Shown here one piece after another: positions 45,401 to 52,462 of a stretch of 64,000 bases of DNA. Position numbers and translations under genes: made by a program. How positions within the stretch are numbered: position 1 is the first letter of the stretch; each line of letters opens with the position of its first letter. The stretch covers positions 131,692 to 195,691 of the forward strand of contig CAYGOV010000005.1 in assembly GCA_964351625.1 (NCBI GenBank). The letters run 5' to 3'. The notes beneath the pieces are model-generated. The model had not been told where the DNA came from. It ran no database searches and saw nothing but the letters and a program-made list of their open reading frames with translations. The DNA comes from Marinoscillum sp964351625. GTDB taxonomy: Bacteria; Bacteroidota; Bacteroidia; Cytophagales; Cyclobacteriaceae.

Positions 45401-48400
45401 ATATCCAGAACTTCAAGAGAATCAAGCATAAAGAAACTAGCCACGTCTGCAGACACGGCGTTATTCCACATTCTTATTTCCCTTAAGGATCTCATATTAT
45501 TGAAATCTGGAAGGTTTGTAATTTGATTTGCATAGGCGTGTAATCCTTCAAGCTTTGTCAGTGCGTTGATTTCGACTGGAAATGAGGAAATATTATTGAA
45601 TCCAATCTGTATGGTACGCAGATTCGTAAGGAACTGGATGTCCGTAGGAATATCAAAAATCTGCACATCGTCCAATGCCAAGTATTCTAAACCAGTTAGC
45701 GAGAATATCCCAGATGGAATATCGAAAAGTGGATTTGAACTTAAGTTCAATCCAATCATCGTACCTGCCAATACCTCTATACCATTGAAACTACCTGCAG
45801 AAAGATTATTTCCTGATACATCAATATTGAATAGGCTCGCCATTCCAAACATATCGCTTGGTAGGCTTGATAATTGATTTCCCCAAGCATACAACTGAGT
45901 TAGCTGATCAAGGTTGCCCATTCCCTCTGGAAAGGATGTGATATCATTACCCCCTATAGATAAAAAGTCCAATTGATCAAGAGTTGACAATTCCACCGGA
46001 ATGTCTCCAAACAAATTTTGCTGGTCCAAAAACAAACCAGTAACCTTACCATTTATGTCAAAAGATACATTTGGCCATAAGGAAGGTGAAATATCATCTG
46101 TCCAGTTAAAGAGTAAATCGCCACCTAAAGCATCACGCATGGCAACCAAAGCCATGTAATCAGCTGTATCAATATCTACTATTGCGGCGGCTCCTGGGAT
46201 GCCATACATGTAAATATTATCAAGGTATATAGTAGGTGCATCCGCAACACCTGCTTCATCAAATTTCATTTGAATAATATTGGTCAAGTCAACACCTGCA
46301 AATTCCGAAAGAGGTATATCATAACTCTGCCATGTTCCTGGATTGATGGGTAAAGAATATGCAGTTTCTGCAGGTCCGGGACTTATTAAAAAGACCTGAA
46401 CTACGCTTGCATTATTCGTCCACATATCAAGATGTAAATAATCGAGAGTAGAAACATTCTGTACATCAACTCCGAAATCAATTCCTTGATAATTAAAATT
46501 TTCAAGTTTCATGGTTGTGCTTCCGCCAATATCTACTAAAGATTGAATTGAAGTTTGACCCCAATCTGGATTAAGGTTAATACTGCCGATATTATTAATG
46601 TAATCATCACTAAATACAGCTATAACATCCGCAGGATTCCTCGCTGGCGGTATAGGGGCACTTTCTATTGGTTCAACTGAAGAAGTGACTGCTGCCAAAT
46701 CTGCAATAAAAGACCATTCAGCATACCAAGGGGCACTAGCAAGCGGATCAAATGCGCCTGCGTAATCCGTAACCTGAAAAAAGTTATCACCTGTGTGTAC
46801 AAAACCTAAGCTAGGAGAATTGGTAGGAACATGGTCAACTCCCAACATTGGATCTTCATATCTATTCCCAGAAACATTACCATCTAAAAAAGGATCACCT
46901 GTGAAATTAGGTACAGATGAATTATCACTCACTGACCAATAGTTTCCTCCAGACACATTCCAAAAAACATTGTCATTAATAGTAAGACTACCGCTTGAAA
47001 AAAGATTGTAGGAGCTACTCACATAGTCATCATTCCATTCAATATTCGCACCTATCCCTAAATCTTGAAAAACACTATTGTAATAATATCCGCCTGCATT
47101 ATTGTAAAAGCTCACTCCAGTGTTTAATCCAAATTCTCCATCACCAATGAAAGTTGCGTTATAAACATATGCTCCGGCATCCACTTGAAGTTCTATAGGT
47201 CCTGCACTGTGATCCCCAAATCGATCACCTACGCCTTGTCCGAAAATAAACTGCAGCTTACCTGTATACCCAAGATCTGTATCATAAGCTATAAAGCCAG
47301 CATTCAGTGCTATGAGATGACTGGCGTCTACATTACCACCATAAAAGGCAAAAGCTTCACCAGCAGAACCAATTGCTTCGACATGATGCACAATAGCTTC
47401 ATTACTGACTGCACCAAATGTCAAAGAATTTTGTGCCCCAAAACCAGACACACCATTGAATTCACCTGTATGACGTATGGATGTATAAGAGAGCTCAGTA
47501 CCTAAATTACCTAAGATGCTTTCGCCACCATATTCCAAACGCGCATCCACGGGTAATAGGCCATCTCCTAAAATACCAATTTCAAATATCGAATTATTCA
47601 CAGGACCATCTCCGAGTATTGCCACGCCTCCCCAAGTACCTGTGGTAAATTCATCCAAGTTTGCTTTGAGATTAAAATTTGACGCAGGTGGTAAAATAAA
47701 ATCAGCCTCAGAAGTGAATATGATTGGGTTTAGCGCTGTACCATTAGCGACTAAAGTACCGCCTACAGCTACGATCAGCATGGTGGGTTCATTTTGGCCA
47801 CTCATACCTTTTATCACTGCTCCAGGATTAATTGTCAATGTTTGACCTTCATTCACAAAACAAAGTCCTTGCAGATAATAAACGTAATCAGTTGTAAATG
47901 TATTGGTCCCAATACCATTACCACCATCTACAATGATGATACTTGGAAAACCATTGACATCTAGTGTATCATAAATCGACCCAGCAGGTACTTCAGCCAA
48001 TGGACTGCCCGTAAATCTGGATGCTGGCGCGAGGTATGTCTGACGCTCAGCCCCTGAAGAACTTGTTATTTTTGTAGTTCTGTTGCTAGAAGTCTGCTTT
48101 AAAGCATTCTGCATCTGCTGAGATCGCTTCAATTCCTGGTACTCCTGCAGTTGCAGCCTACGAACTTCTATTTCTTGCTCAAACGTTTTTTCTAAATGCC
48201 CTTTTTTTGGAGCACTCAACCTACTAGTTGTTTCTTCTTTTGAAAGTATTCTTGATTGAGTTTCAAGTTTAGCTGGTTTTAAACCAGCATTGGCATTACT
48301 CAGGTTTCGTTTCTGCCATTCAATATTTCGCTGATGCAACTGTTCTTTTATTTCCAATACATCTTGAATAGGGAGATTTTCTATATCACGTAGTTCGTTA

Positions 48401-48807
48401 TTTGATTGCGCTACAGCAGCTTCTTTTACTTCAGTCTCCTTTTTGGTAATAGTAGAAGATCGAAGATTTGCAGAGGAAGATTTTACCATCTTGTCACCCA
48501 GAGACTTTTTATAAGCTTCTAAAGCAACTTTGCTGAACTCAGCGCTCTTACTTTCATTCAACTTATCATCTTCTCTATCAACCAATTGTGGAGAATAAAC
48601 ACGTGGTTGTGTGTTGACAGCAGATAAAGGATGCGTTACTTCGGTTGACTCTTGCTTCAAGGGTTTCTGAGTAGAATTTGAAAGAGTCTTAGTAAACTCG
48701 CGCTTAGCAGCCATTTCGTTCGGAGAAAGCTGTTGGGGTGTTTGAGCTTGAGAAAATTGAAAGAAGGAGAGAACTAGAAAGGTGACTAGGGTAAGTACAC
48801 TTCGCAT
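36448..48807 (-). CDS. Giant T9SS-secreted surface protein with LRR, Ig-like and FG-GAP/UnbV modules
   Basis: A 4119-residue protein. Order, approximate: signal peptide 1-22; Q/K/S-rich helical stretch 23-270; beta-helix-like region 270-700; CBM-like jelly roll 720-865; LRR block 1 from 878; Ig-like 1400-1470; LRR block 2 from 1490; Ig-like; LRR block 3 from 1943; Ig-like 2160-2246; discoidin-like 2253-2390; Fn3-like modules; FG-GAP (VCBS) repeats 2705-3060 (DFDGDGDDDLYV, DLDNDGFLDIV); UnbV/ASPIC 3060-3133; LRR block 4 from 3156; Ig-like; LRR block 5 from 3563; Ig-like; SdrD-B/carboxypeptidase-like domains 3790-4010; type A T9SS sorting domain 4036-4119 (KLYPNPTEDVMRADF, SGVYFMVFTD). It is probably an adhesin or glycan-binding surface protein. 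One uninterrupted frame. Confidence 0.93.
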   Translation of the reverse strand: MRSVLTLVTFLVLSFFQFSQAQTPQQLSPNEMAAKREFTKTLSNSTQKPLKQESTEVTHPLSAVNTQPRVYSPQLVDREDDKLNESKSAEFSKVALEAYKKSLGDKMVKSSSANLRSSTITKKETEVKEAAVAQSNNELRDIENLPIQDVLEIKEQLHQRNIEWQKRNLSNANAGLKPAKLETQSRILSKEETTSRLSAPKKGHLEKTFEQEIEVRRLQLQEYQELKRSQQMQNALKQTSSNRTTKITSSSGAERQTYLAPASRFTGSPLAEVPAGSIYDTLDVNGFPSIIIVDGGNGIGTNTFTTDYVYYLQGLCFVNEGQTLTINPGAVIKGMSGQNEPTMLIVAVGGTLVANGTALNPIIFTSEADFILPPASNFNLKANLDEFTTGTWGGVAILGDGPVNNSIFEIGILGDGLLPVDARLEYGGESILGNLGTELSYTSIRHTGEFNGVSGFGAQNSLTFGAVSNEAIVHHVEAIGSAGEAFAFYGGNVDASHLIALNAGFIAYDTDLGYTGKLQFIFGQGVGDRFGDHSAGPIELQVDAGAYVYNATFIGDGEFGLNTGVSFYNNAGGYYYNSVFQDLGIGANIEWNDDYVSSSYNLFSSGSLTINDNVFWNVSGGNYWSVSDNSSVPNFTGDPFLDGNVSGNRYEDPMLGVDHVPTNSPSLGFVHTGDNFFQVTDYAGAFDPLASAPWYAEWSFIADLAAVTSSVEPIESAPIPPARNPADVIAVFSDDYINNIGSINLNPDWGQTSIQSLVDIGGSTTMKLENFNYQGIDFGVDVQNVSTLDYLHLDMWTNNASVVQVFLISPGPAETAYSLPINPGTWQSYDIPLSEFAGVDLTNIIQMKFDEAGVADAPTIYLDNIYMYGIPGAAAIVDIDTADYMALVAMRDALGGDLLFNWTDDISPSLWPNVSFDINGKVTGLFLDQQNLFGDIPVELSTLDQLDFLSIGGNDITSFPEGMGNLDQLTQLYAWGNQLSSLPSDMFGMASLFNIDVSGNNLSAGSFNGIEVLAGTMIGLNLSSNPLFDIPSGIFSLTGLEYLALDDVQIFDIPTDIQFLTNLRTIQIGFNNISSFPVEINALTKLEGLHAYANQITNLPDFNNMRSLREIRMWNNAVSADVASFFMLDSLEVLDMYNNQLFGTLDGISGMSNVRGIYLAVNEISGGIPSDLGSLTELIEFRIHENLLDGTLSAGLFELPNIQYIELQYNGLVGNFPETTGTSSLYGLNLSNNQLEALSSGIGNFPSLENLNMQENNLTGVLPAELANNTFLKFITLGFNNFSGGIPTEWASLDSLQELYLTANMLDQPLPTELSALISLRNIAIDQNQIPGDIPPSWSALINLENIYIYDNLLTGLPDWSNIDVIGDFYAYNNYLEFDDFEALIQVPIGVLGIEPQLPGSGTFEIQAAGSEFTIDATVGGSSNHYTWFLDGQQLDVADTSRLTISGFNRSKAGTYTCDITNDSVSQISPLTLFSGERTYWISAPVTASDSVALVAIYLATNGEEWNDAENWLTAPVAMWEGVILENSRVTLLELGNKNLNGPIPPAIGNLSELSWLSLYNNNLGYLSGELFGLQKLHYLDLDNTGLTKLPPAINQLTLLDTLWIGGNPYQGKIPKELFDLVNLRLLGMYNTEFSGSIPNEISKLTQLGYLHLGQNLKMTGGLPDGISALTEMRYLNLSNNFTSGLEKIATMTNLQSLYLYDSPLAEKTLPNELSSLVNIERLGLSYADYSEGIPDVIWNFTRMKVFQMPLCNVNGPLPAGLANMDSLTFFNIRDNGITGGFPAGFDISMMEQLYIHNNSIDDISIIANATSLQQAFIYGNRLDFEDLAVIIPLIDNGAYIDARSMQPTNGEYTYVQIAAGTSTMLTMNLTTDEFTVIDWFNGNGDYMGSGTSLVLDSSLVSNPEGDMEYEAYAYHSEISNYTGVPLYSGLFDVQVVEPVSVQDSLALIAFYNAITNHDNIILPWLEEGPVENWTGVVAHGGQVRGLYLYGLEGTIPAGTIGALESLEGLSIVDGGLTGPIPDDIFSPVMSFFDLGRNAFTGSIPSTIGSAQNLQFVGLAGNQLTGSIPDVDLPNLYELYLDDNGLTGAIPASMVNGNFGGFSVDRNDLDDIPAGLYAAFSSSFYVNFEYNNFDYFDLANGLGNFVGADYTNGVQSVTRSITFTGDPNIGGEVTLRAERLDPDDQFTWFKLNKYSGSYNPTYDYLTTTGSDSTLTFFVNEDYDQTNYLVSVTNPNYKNGSYEFLSHYVAVDPFAKRYVTSITATEDSGFRNGSVNGAIGFPDSPPNGWEWDQLDNHWYSQVEAAGQLDTAKLFFEDNPIPINYIRLYGPYELSINTMTLRGSGGEELIIPLYTNIYYFDNQFTFPKTTFAVTQIDLAVSGGAIDAFEIGDTGGTGLSVPFLSDRYTDIGPDVIYVDIQYKGVADYIILERSADGTNFITLDTVAFTGWYADQVTQNQFYYRAKAVYESFGVSSEYSEVLFTGNCEPTLPANKIWSGISSAPDNPFGGLDSQRDDIYITSPYYAYFEISDISAGWYDQFFGFFEENGEIRQRCHRLLGRGFSYISEFDATYENDTLRIDWYDNVNGISGFSKFWVTGDQPVEVADLVIPYATQAYLIGSNRVELNWQGQNEQYIVQRSKGTSTQYVNVDTVSTNSYFDANSLDNSYYYYRVLSYNGERVSLPSNESNLVHKAALFEPVANSITNDITRTSYGGSWGDFDGDGDDDLYVTNAFEQPANFLYENTGNGTFKKIIGSIATSEEAFTRSASWGDYDNDGFLDLLVPTRDVAGDRIYHNTGSKSFEIGAPEVTTATDNIPSESGIWVDLDNDGFLDIVNSNGMVFTNNGSGGFTLTQRLENQYGILAELPILIWTVSNVDIDNDRDQDLYFTADAYNMLFLNDGTGQMSYVENTISNISLRSRGFTWADFNNDGNIDLLTGDRSPDLFGLYLNDGNLGFDYYSPDDFVTESSIPASSYSVGRGYSAADFDNDGNIDIIGMLNSRARIFYNNGNAEFRLLEVENQAFPQTSQFSHVSLADFNGDGAIDIFLPNQEFTGANYMYRNNGNSNNWLTIQLKGIESNRTGIGARVRVKSNNKWQSQTVRSLNGISSGNSLALEFGLGASALADSVEVLWPSGLITSAEDVTSKKVLSMVEIPQASGPTVNQSDSTALLAIYNKNGGANWTRKQGWLTGSPLGWEGVNFNSAGRVISLILNDNNLTDTIASQITTLSALQVLDLSGNNLKGPLPIALGNLTALVNLSLYDNQLDGTIPSSVGSLINLENLDLYNNKFFGELPKDLGKLVKIKQLEIHNNGFIGFVPAEIGTLKTLAVLRLDNNDFEGPLPVGLGGMTNLQVLYVNDNHFTESLPSDLGSLSKLLEFKAQNNEFFGALPTSLSNLKELQYVDISNNQFTGSIAPLSLAPYLYYFNANKNRFTVLPDLSKSIADSLLVRNNSLDFGAFELNDRLIKNNKLFLSPQDSLFEKVDSLQQVGSEIEIFYPVGGSFNSYKWLFNGTELLATDAILISASSLILTSPDTPNQGEYVLEITNSNYPGITLRTNAFNLKLSSLERDKRALLAFAAAVNKGAFPVTLNWSESSELTSAWDGVTVADNRVTELVLPAVIDTDLSDGDQSQIFDGDVPLSFADLSGLVTLNLKDHFLRSFPNISNWPSIGAVNISNNRLAFKDIIPNVKLGSKITYIPQRRYDVTTYDTVQAGDDKIVRINMSGTGLAYQWYFGSYIPGQPFNNNVSVIEGANSRVYQIENVDYSKMGTYRVEITHPSVPGLTISSRNKNILAKTDVFGTVYADGSNTLLDDGEVILYRKTPTGPFVAEDTTSIDGGGEYAFTDVVLGDFLALVNPNRVAFPNTINTYYEKAEFFSDATTIVVRNRVEGIDIEMIFYEEPTIVPTGANFDGLLESDFADDGNQDEEGSGRIESRRKVKKAACSMRRFVRAGRTEEDIYELYAYVESDDEGRFNFEGIEEGKYRLNIEYPGIPMDPNAEIEFIVGGDKENQKFTLLATITENGIQVEAEEVLYSLKPYIKDIKLYPNPTEDVMRADFLVYRKLDNLRMEVLDVRGVKLFEEELDHRMGLHSTKVDLTSYNSGVYFMVFTDEAGTFRQQVKIGKK

Positions 48808-48881
48808 GATAAAAGAGGGTTAAATTCAACCCCTAAGTACCTCAATAATTAGCAGAATCACAATCCCCTTTTCATGGTATT

Positions 48882-48914
48882 TTACCAAGAATTATTTAAA
48901 ATATTTCTTGGTAA
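48882..48914. repeat. 10-bp inverted repeat upstream of the giant gene
   Basis: TTACCAAGAA at 48882-48891 and TTCTTGGTAA at 48905-48914 are perfect inverted copies separated by 13 bp, 75 bp upstream of the giant gene start. No T run follows on either strand, so it looks more like an operator or leader hairpin than a terminator. Confidence 0.5.
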
Positions 48915-48999
48915 CGAAATATTAAACAGTCACACATATTGGTTAGATATACTTAAAAAGTTTAGACTAAACTTTTTAATCCTTGCTTTGGAACAATAT

Positions 49000-49007
49000 C
49001 AAACTTA
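49000..49007 (-). promoter_or_regulatory. Candidate -7 promoter element for the giant gene
   Basis: CAAACTTA on the plus strand reads TAAGTTTG on the minus strand (TAnnTTTG). A TTTG equivalent lies at 49024-49027, 16 bp away. The leader would be about 185 nt and would include the 48882-48914 inverted repeat. Confidence 0.4.
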
Positions 49008-49008
49008 A

Positions 49009-52000
49009 TTAAACACCAATTTCCAAAGATTTTATTTTCCCAGTTCTTTGTAAGATTTCCTTAGAAACCCTTTTTTCCAAAACATTATTCGTTATTTGTT
49101 CAATACTTCCATCTGAAAATTGAATAGAAATATAACGTTTACTCCTCTTTTTGTAAACTATAGGGGTTTGACAATAAGTGAATGCCAAAGAGTTTTCTTC
49201 TAATTGAATGACTTGCTTTTCCCCAGCAATATCAAAATATTCGAATGCTGATTGCCCTTTCAAAAACTCTAGTTCATTGAGGAATGTTGGATTAAAATTT
49301 AAGCATCCGCCCTGCACGCTTACGCCCAGCTCAGCCCAACGATTGATTACATCTTCTTTCACTTGACCGGTCATTCCTGGTTGCTGAGCACCTTTACCCA
49401 TCGGAGTATGGGAATATGGGTCAGTAGGGATCGCCCCGTAAAGTTCTGGCGTCTTATTGATACCGATACCTGCACGAATTTCATAGTAGTGATCTACTAG
49501 TCTACCAAAAATAGTTTTATGCTTATCCATATCTACTTCAGACAATAACTCCTGAACAGACAACAAAAGCTTAGATACCATATGCCAATAAATACTCCCC
49601 AATCCTTCATAACCGAAAAAGGTACCCGATCTTCCTGTGTAGGCTTTATGATTAAATACCTGTTCAAAAACAGCTAACAATGGTGCTCGATCACTTGCAT
49701 GAGATCCAAATTGATCTTTAGCTAAAACTTGGTCTAAAGCATTATTGAGATCCTCAGCATTATGGAAAGATCCATTGAAATGTAGTTCTCCATCGGTATC
49801 TTCTGATAAAATGGAATGATCACTTTCAGCGAGCAATTGATTTACCAAAGAAAGTGCTTTAAGCTCCTTTGTAGGTAAAGTATTTTTCTCCCAAAATCCA
49901 GTCAATTCTCTATTTGGATAAAGCATATAGCTGTACTGATCCTCCCTATAGATATCGCTGACCTTCAAAGCATCTAATAATTGCGCTCCTTCTACTGGAG
50001 TAAGTAAACCTGAGTTGAGAACTGCGACTTGACCTTCTAGCATTTCATAGAGATAGGAAATACTAATTTGGTCTTTTTCAAAATTGCCAATATTGTAACT
50101 ATGAAACAGTTGGTCTTCCCTCCTGTTATTTTTGATAGTTGCTTCAATATAATCATTACTCAAATTGAGCATAGAGAACAATTCGTCCTTTTCTATTTCG
50201 ACATATTCACCAAAAGTGCCGCTATATACCGCAGTTCGGTATTCTTCACCTAAACTTCCAAGAGCATCGACAAAAGTTTTCCTGTCAGCAGACGAGAATC
50301 CTACTGATAATGATTTCTGAAATTTCGAAAGGGTTTGATTAATCCCTTTGAAAAGGACAGCAAGAGCTCCATTCAATGAAATGAGTTCACTACAATCTTC
50401 TATTAATTTTTTATAAACTGAAATAAATCTTCTAAGGTGACAGACGGTCACCACAGACAGTCCATTTCCTACGAGAGCATTGTTCGCATCATTCCACTCT
50501 GGTCGTTGAGTATTTAACCAAATACCTCCATCTGGGATGAAATTGTACATTTTGGTTAAAAACGAAACAAGTAGTTTCTCTTGTAAGCTCGACTTTAGGA
50601 TTGCGCCGCTCTCTTTAAAAACCAGCTTCCCGTCATTCCCTAAAGATAAAATTCGTCCATGTACTATCTTTTCCTGATCGTCATCAAAATCTATGGTATC
50701 ATTTGGATGAGCATAAGTCTCCTGGTATGACTTGATCCTATAAGGTACATTGGCATAAACAAAACTCTTCTCGTCAAGCAATTTTGCAATAGCTTGTTGG
50801 TCATAATCGAAGGCTACTTCCAATAACCTTGTGAGATATATGATCTGATGATCACCCCAATATCCAATGTATGACCATGGATCTTCAGGCTCTATGACTT
50901 CCCAATCCACACCATCTCTTGTAATACGGTAAGGATTGTACCCATCTATGGTGCTTGCATTCACAAACTTCACAATCATGGATAAAATAAACTCTGGATA
51001 GGAAAGTGCCAATGCTTCCCAATTTTGGAAAATATCTCTCCAGTTCCCTTGATAAGTTCTATTTGGTGTACCATCTGACTTTGCGGTGAGAATGGAAAAC
51101 TTGTTCCAAGGTCTACTTGGATCACCATGCCTTCTACTGAATGTCAACGGTAGATATTCGTAGGCAAGTCTTTGGAGATCAGTGTCTTTAGTCTCGCTAG
51201 CAACTGCTAGCATGTGAGTTAGCGAACAAGTCTTCCCCAACTTTGAGATAAAGCCCTTCGAGCGCTCGGTAACATCCTTATTCATAGCATTGAGATAGGT
51301 CTCAAAATCTGCTACATCTATGTCATAGTTTTCTTCAAAAAGTCCACCACGCATGATATTGAACAGGACATTTGAGTAGTGGCGACCTGTTGTCAATTGA
51401 TCATTGGTACATTGTAGTCCATCTGCACTACCGACAAGCTTAGTCAAACGCTCTGCTCCCCTAACTATATCTGCTTTCACCTTGTAAAACAGGTCTGATA
51501 TTGATAACTCAATTTGATTTTGGATCGCTTTGCAATCTTCTATCCCTTGTTTCAATTCTGCTACGATCAACCATTGCGCTTGTTTATTAGGTTGAATATC
51601 GAGCTGGGAATGAATGAAATAAGCCCCGGGTTGCGCTTTGACATCAGTCTCCGTTTGAACTGCTCTCCCATTCCGGAAAGCTTGGATCTGTAAATTCGAC
51701 AACAAATAATCCTGAACTGGAATACCTGCAGACCAAACAGAAGTAGTCATTAAGGCTTCGCTCGGAATGGCCCTATCAACAATCATGGAGGACAAAGAGA
51801 ATGTTGCTAAAGAAGAACCTTCATTGCGTTCATTTCTCTTGTAGGCATTTACAAGATTGCTTCTATTATTTTGTAAAGCACTGTCTATCCCATAAGGCAT
51901 GATATTTTGTATACCATCTAGCAAGTCATAGCTGATTTGACCTTTAGATAAGTTCTTAATCGTGCTCTGCTTTACAAAACCAAAGGCATTGGAAAATGAC

Positions 52001-52452
52001 CATCGATAGTTGAATACAGATTCAAGATCATGGTTGATCTCTTCAAAAATAATTTGATCGCCAGTGGTGCTTTTATAGAGATTTCGACTTATTGCGTAAA
52101 CCCCCTCCAACCGCTCAGAAAAAGGCTCCCAAAGGAAAACGCGATCTGCTTTCTTTACACGAACTATACTTTTACTCCCTGTCGTTTCAAATGACTTAGC
52201 AAGATTATCATCTGTATCATAGGGAAACAATGCATTGTTTTCATCCTTCCTGCCTGCTGAAAGTCCTCCTGAACTAGATATAAATAGCCAATGATCGTAC
52301 GGACTCACCAAAGTCATGAAGAACCAAGGCATCTTGTCATAATTTTCGATACAATAGAATTTCTCCCCATCCACCTCAACAAAACCTCCCTTGATTTCTT
52401 CTTCAGAAGTATTCATCTTGATGCTACCTAAGTAAGTATCCACTTTTGTCAT
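49009..52452 (-). CDS. Cytoplasmic GH94/GH149-type glucan phosphorylase (probable beta-1,3-glucan phosphorylase)
   Basis: An 1147-residue protein without a signal peptide. The N terminus has the beta-sandwich of clan GH-Q phosphorylases (HWLFISSSGGLSAGRKD, ALFPYDTDDN). The central (alpha/alpha)6 barrel contains RTYQGNWRDIFQNWEALALS, DPWSYIGYWGDHQIIYL, and PEWNDANNALVG. The Asp655 of the WND motif aligns with the catalytic acid region of GH94 enzymes (WNDGMN). The size fits GH149 (about 1100 residues), whose known members phosphorolyse beta-1,3-glucan to glucose 1-phosphate; GH161 is the alternative. It is the last gene of the beta-glucan locus, 10 bp after GH30, which supports that substrate. 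The exact family is inferred from motifs and context. Confidence 0.75.
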   Translation of the reverse strand: MTKVDTYLGSIKMNTSEEEIKGGFVEVDGEKFYCIENYDKMPWFFMTLVSPYDHWLFISSSGGLSAGRKDENNALFPYDTDDNLAKSFETTGSKSIVRVKKADRVFLWEPFSERLEGVYAISRNLYKSTTGDQIIFEEINHDLESVFNYRWSFSNAFGFVKQSTIKNLSKGQISYDLLDGIQNIMPYGIDSALQNNRSNLVNAYKRNERNEGSSLATFSLSSMIVDRAIPSEALMTTSVWSAGIPVQDYLLSNLQIQAFRNGRAVQTETDVKAQPGAYFIHSQLDIQPNKQAQWLIVAELKQGIEDCKAIQNQIELSISDLFYKVKADIVRGAERLTKLVGSADGLQCTNDQLTTGRHYSNVLFNIMRGGLFEENYDIDVADFETYLNAMNKDVTERSKGFISKLGKTCSLTHMLAVASETKDTDLQRLAYEYLPLTFSRRHGDPSRPWNKFSILTAKSDGTPNRTYQGNWRDIFQNWEALALSYPEFILSMIVKFVNASTIDGYNPYRITRDGVDWEVIEPEDPWSYIGYWGDHQIIYLTRLLEVAFDYDQQAIAKLLDEKSFVYANVPYRIKSYQETYAHPNDTIDFDDDQEKIVHGRILSLGNDGKLVFKESGAILKSSLQEKLLVSFLTKMYNFIPDGGIWLNTQRPEWNDANNALVGNGLSVVTVCHLRRFISVYKKLIEDCSELISLNGALAVLFKGINQTLSKFQKSLSVGFSSADRKTFVDALGSLGEEYRTAVYSGTFGEYVEIEKDELFSMLNLSNDYIEATIKNNRREDQLFHSYNIGNFEKDQISISYLYEMLEGQVAVLNSGLLTPVEGAQLLDALKVSDIYREDQYSYMLYPNRELTGFWEKNTLPTKELKALSLVNQLLAESDHSILSEDTDGELHFNGSFHNAEDLNNALDQVLAKDQFGSHASDRAPLLAVFEQVFNHKAYTGRSGTFFGYEGLGSIYWHMVSKLLLSVQELLSEVDMDKHKTIFGRLVDHYYEIRAGIGINKTPELYGAIPTDPYSHTPMGKGAQQPGMTGQVKEDVINRWAELGVSVQGGCLNFNPTFLNELEFLKGQSAFEYFDIAGEKQVIQLEENSLAFTYCQTPIVYKKRSKRYISIQFSDGSIEQITNNVLEKRVSKEILQRTGKIKSLEIGV

Positions 52453-52462
52453 TGTATAAAGT

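Noticed and set aside
36448..48807. Possible assembly artefact or frameshifted pseudogene because of extreme length
   Set aside because: A single uninterrupted frame runs from a signal peptide to a complete T9SS sorting domain, with coherent domains throughout.
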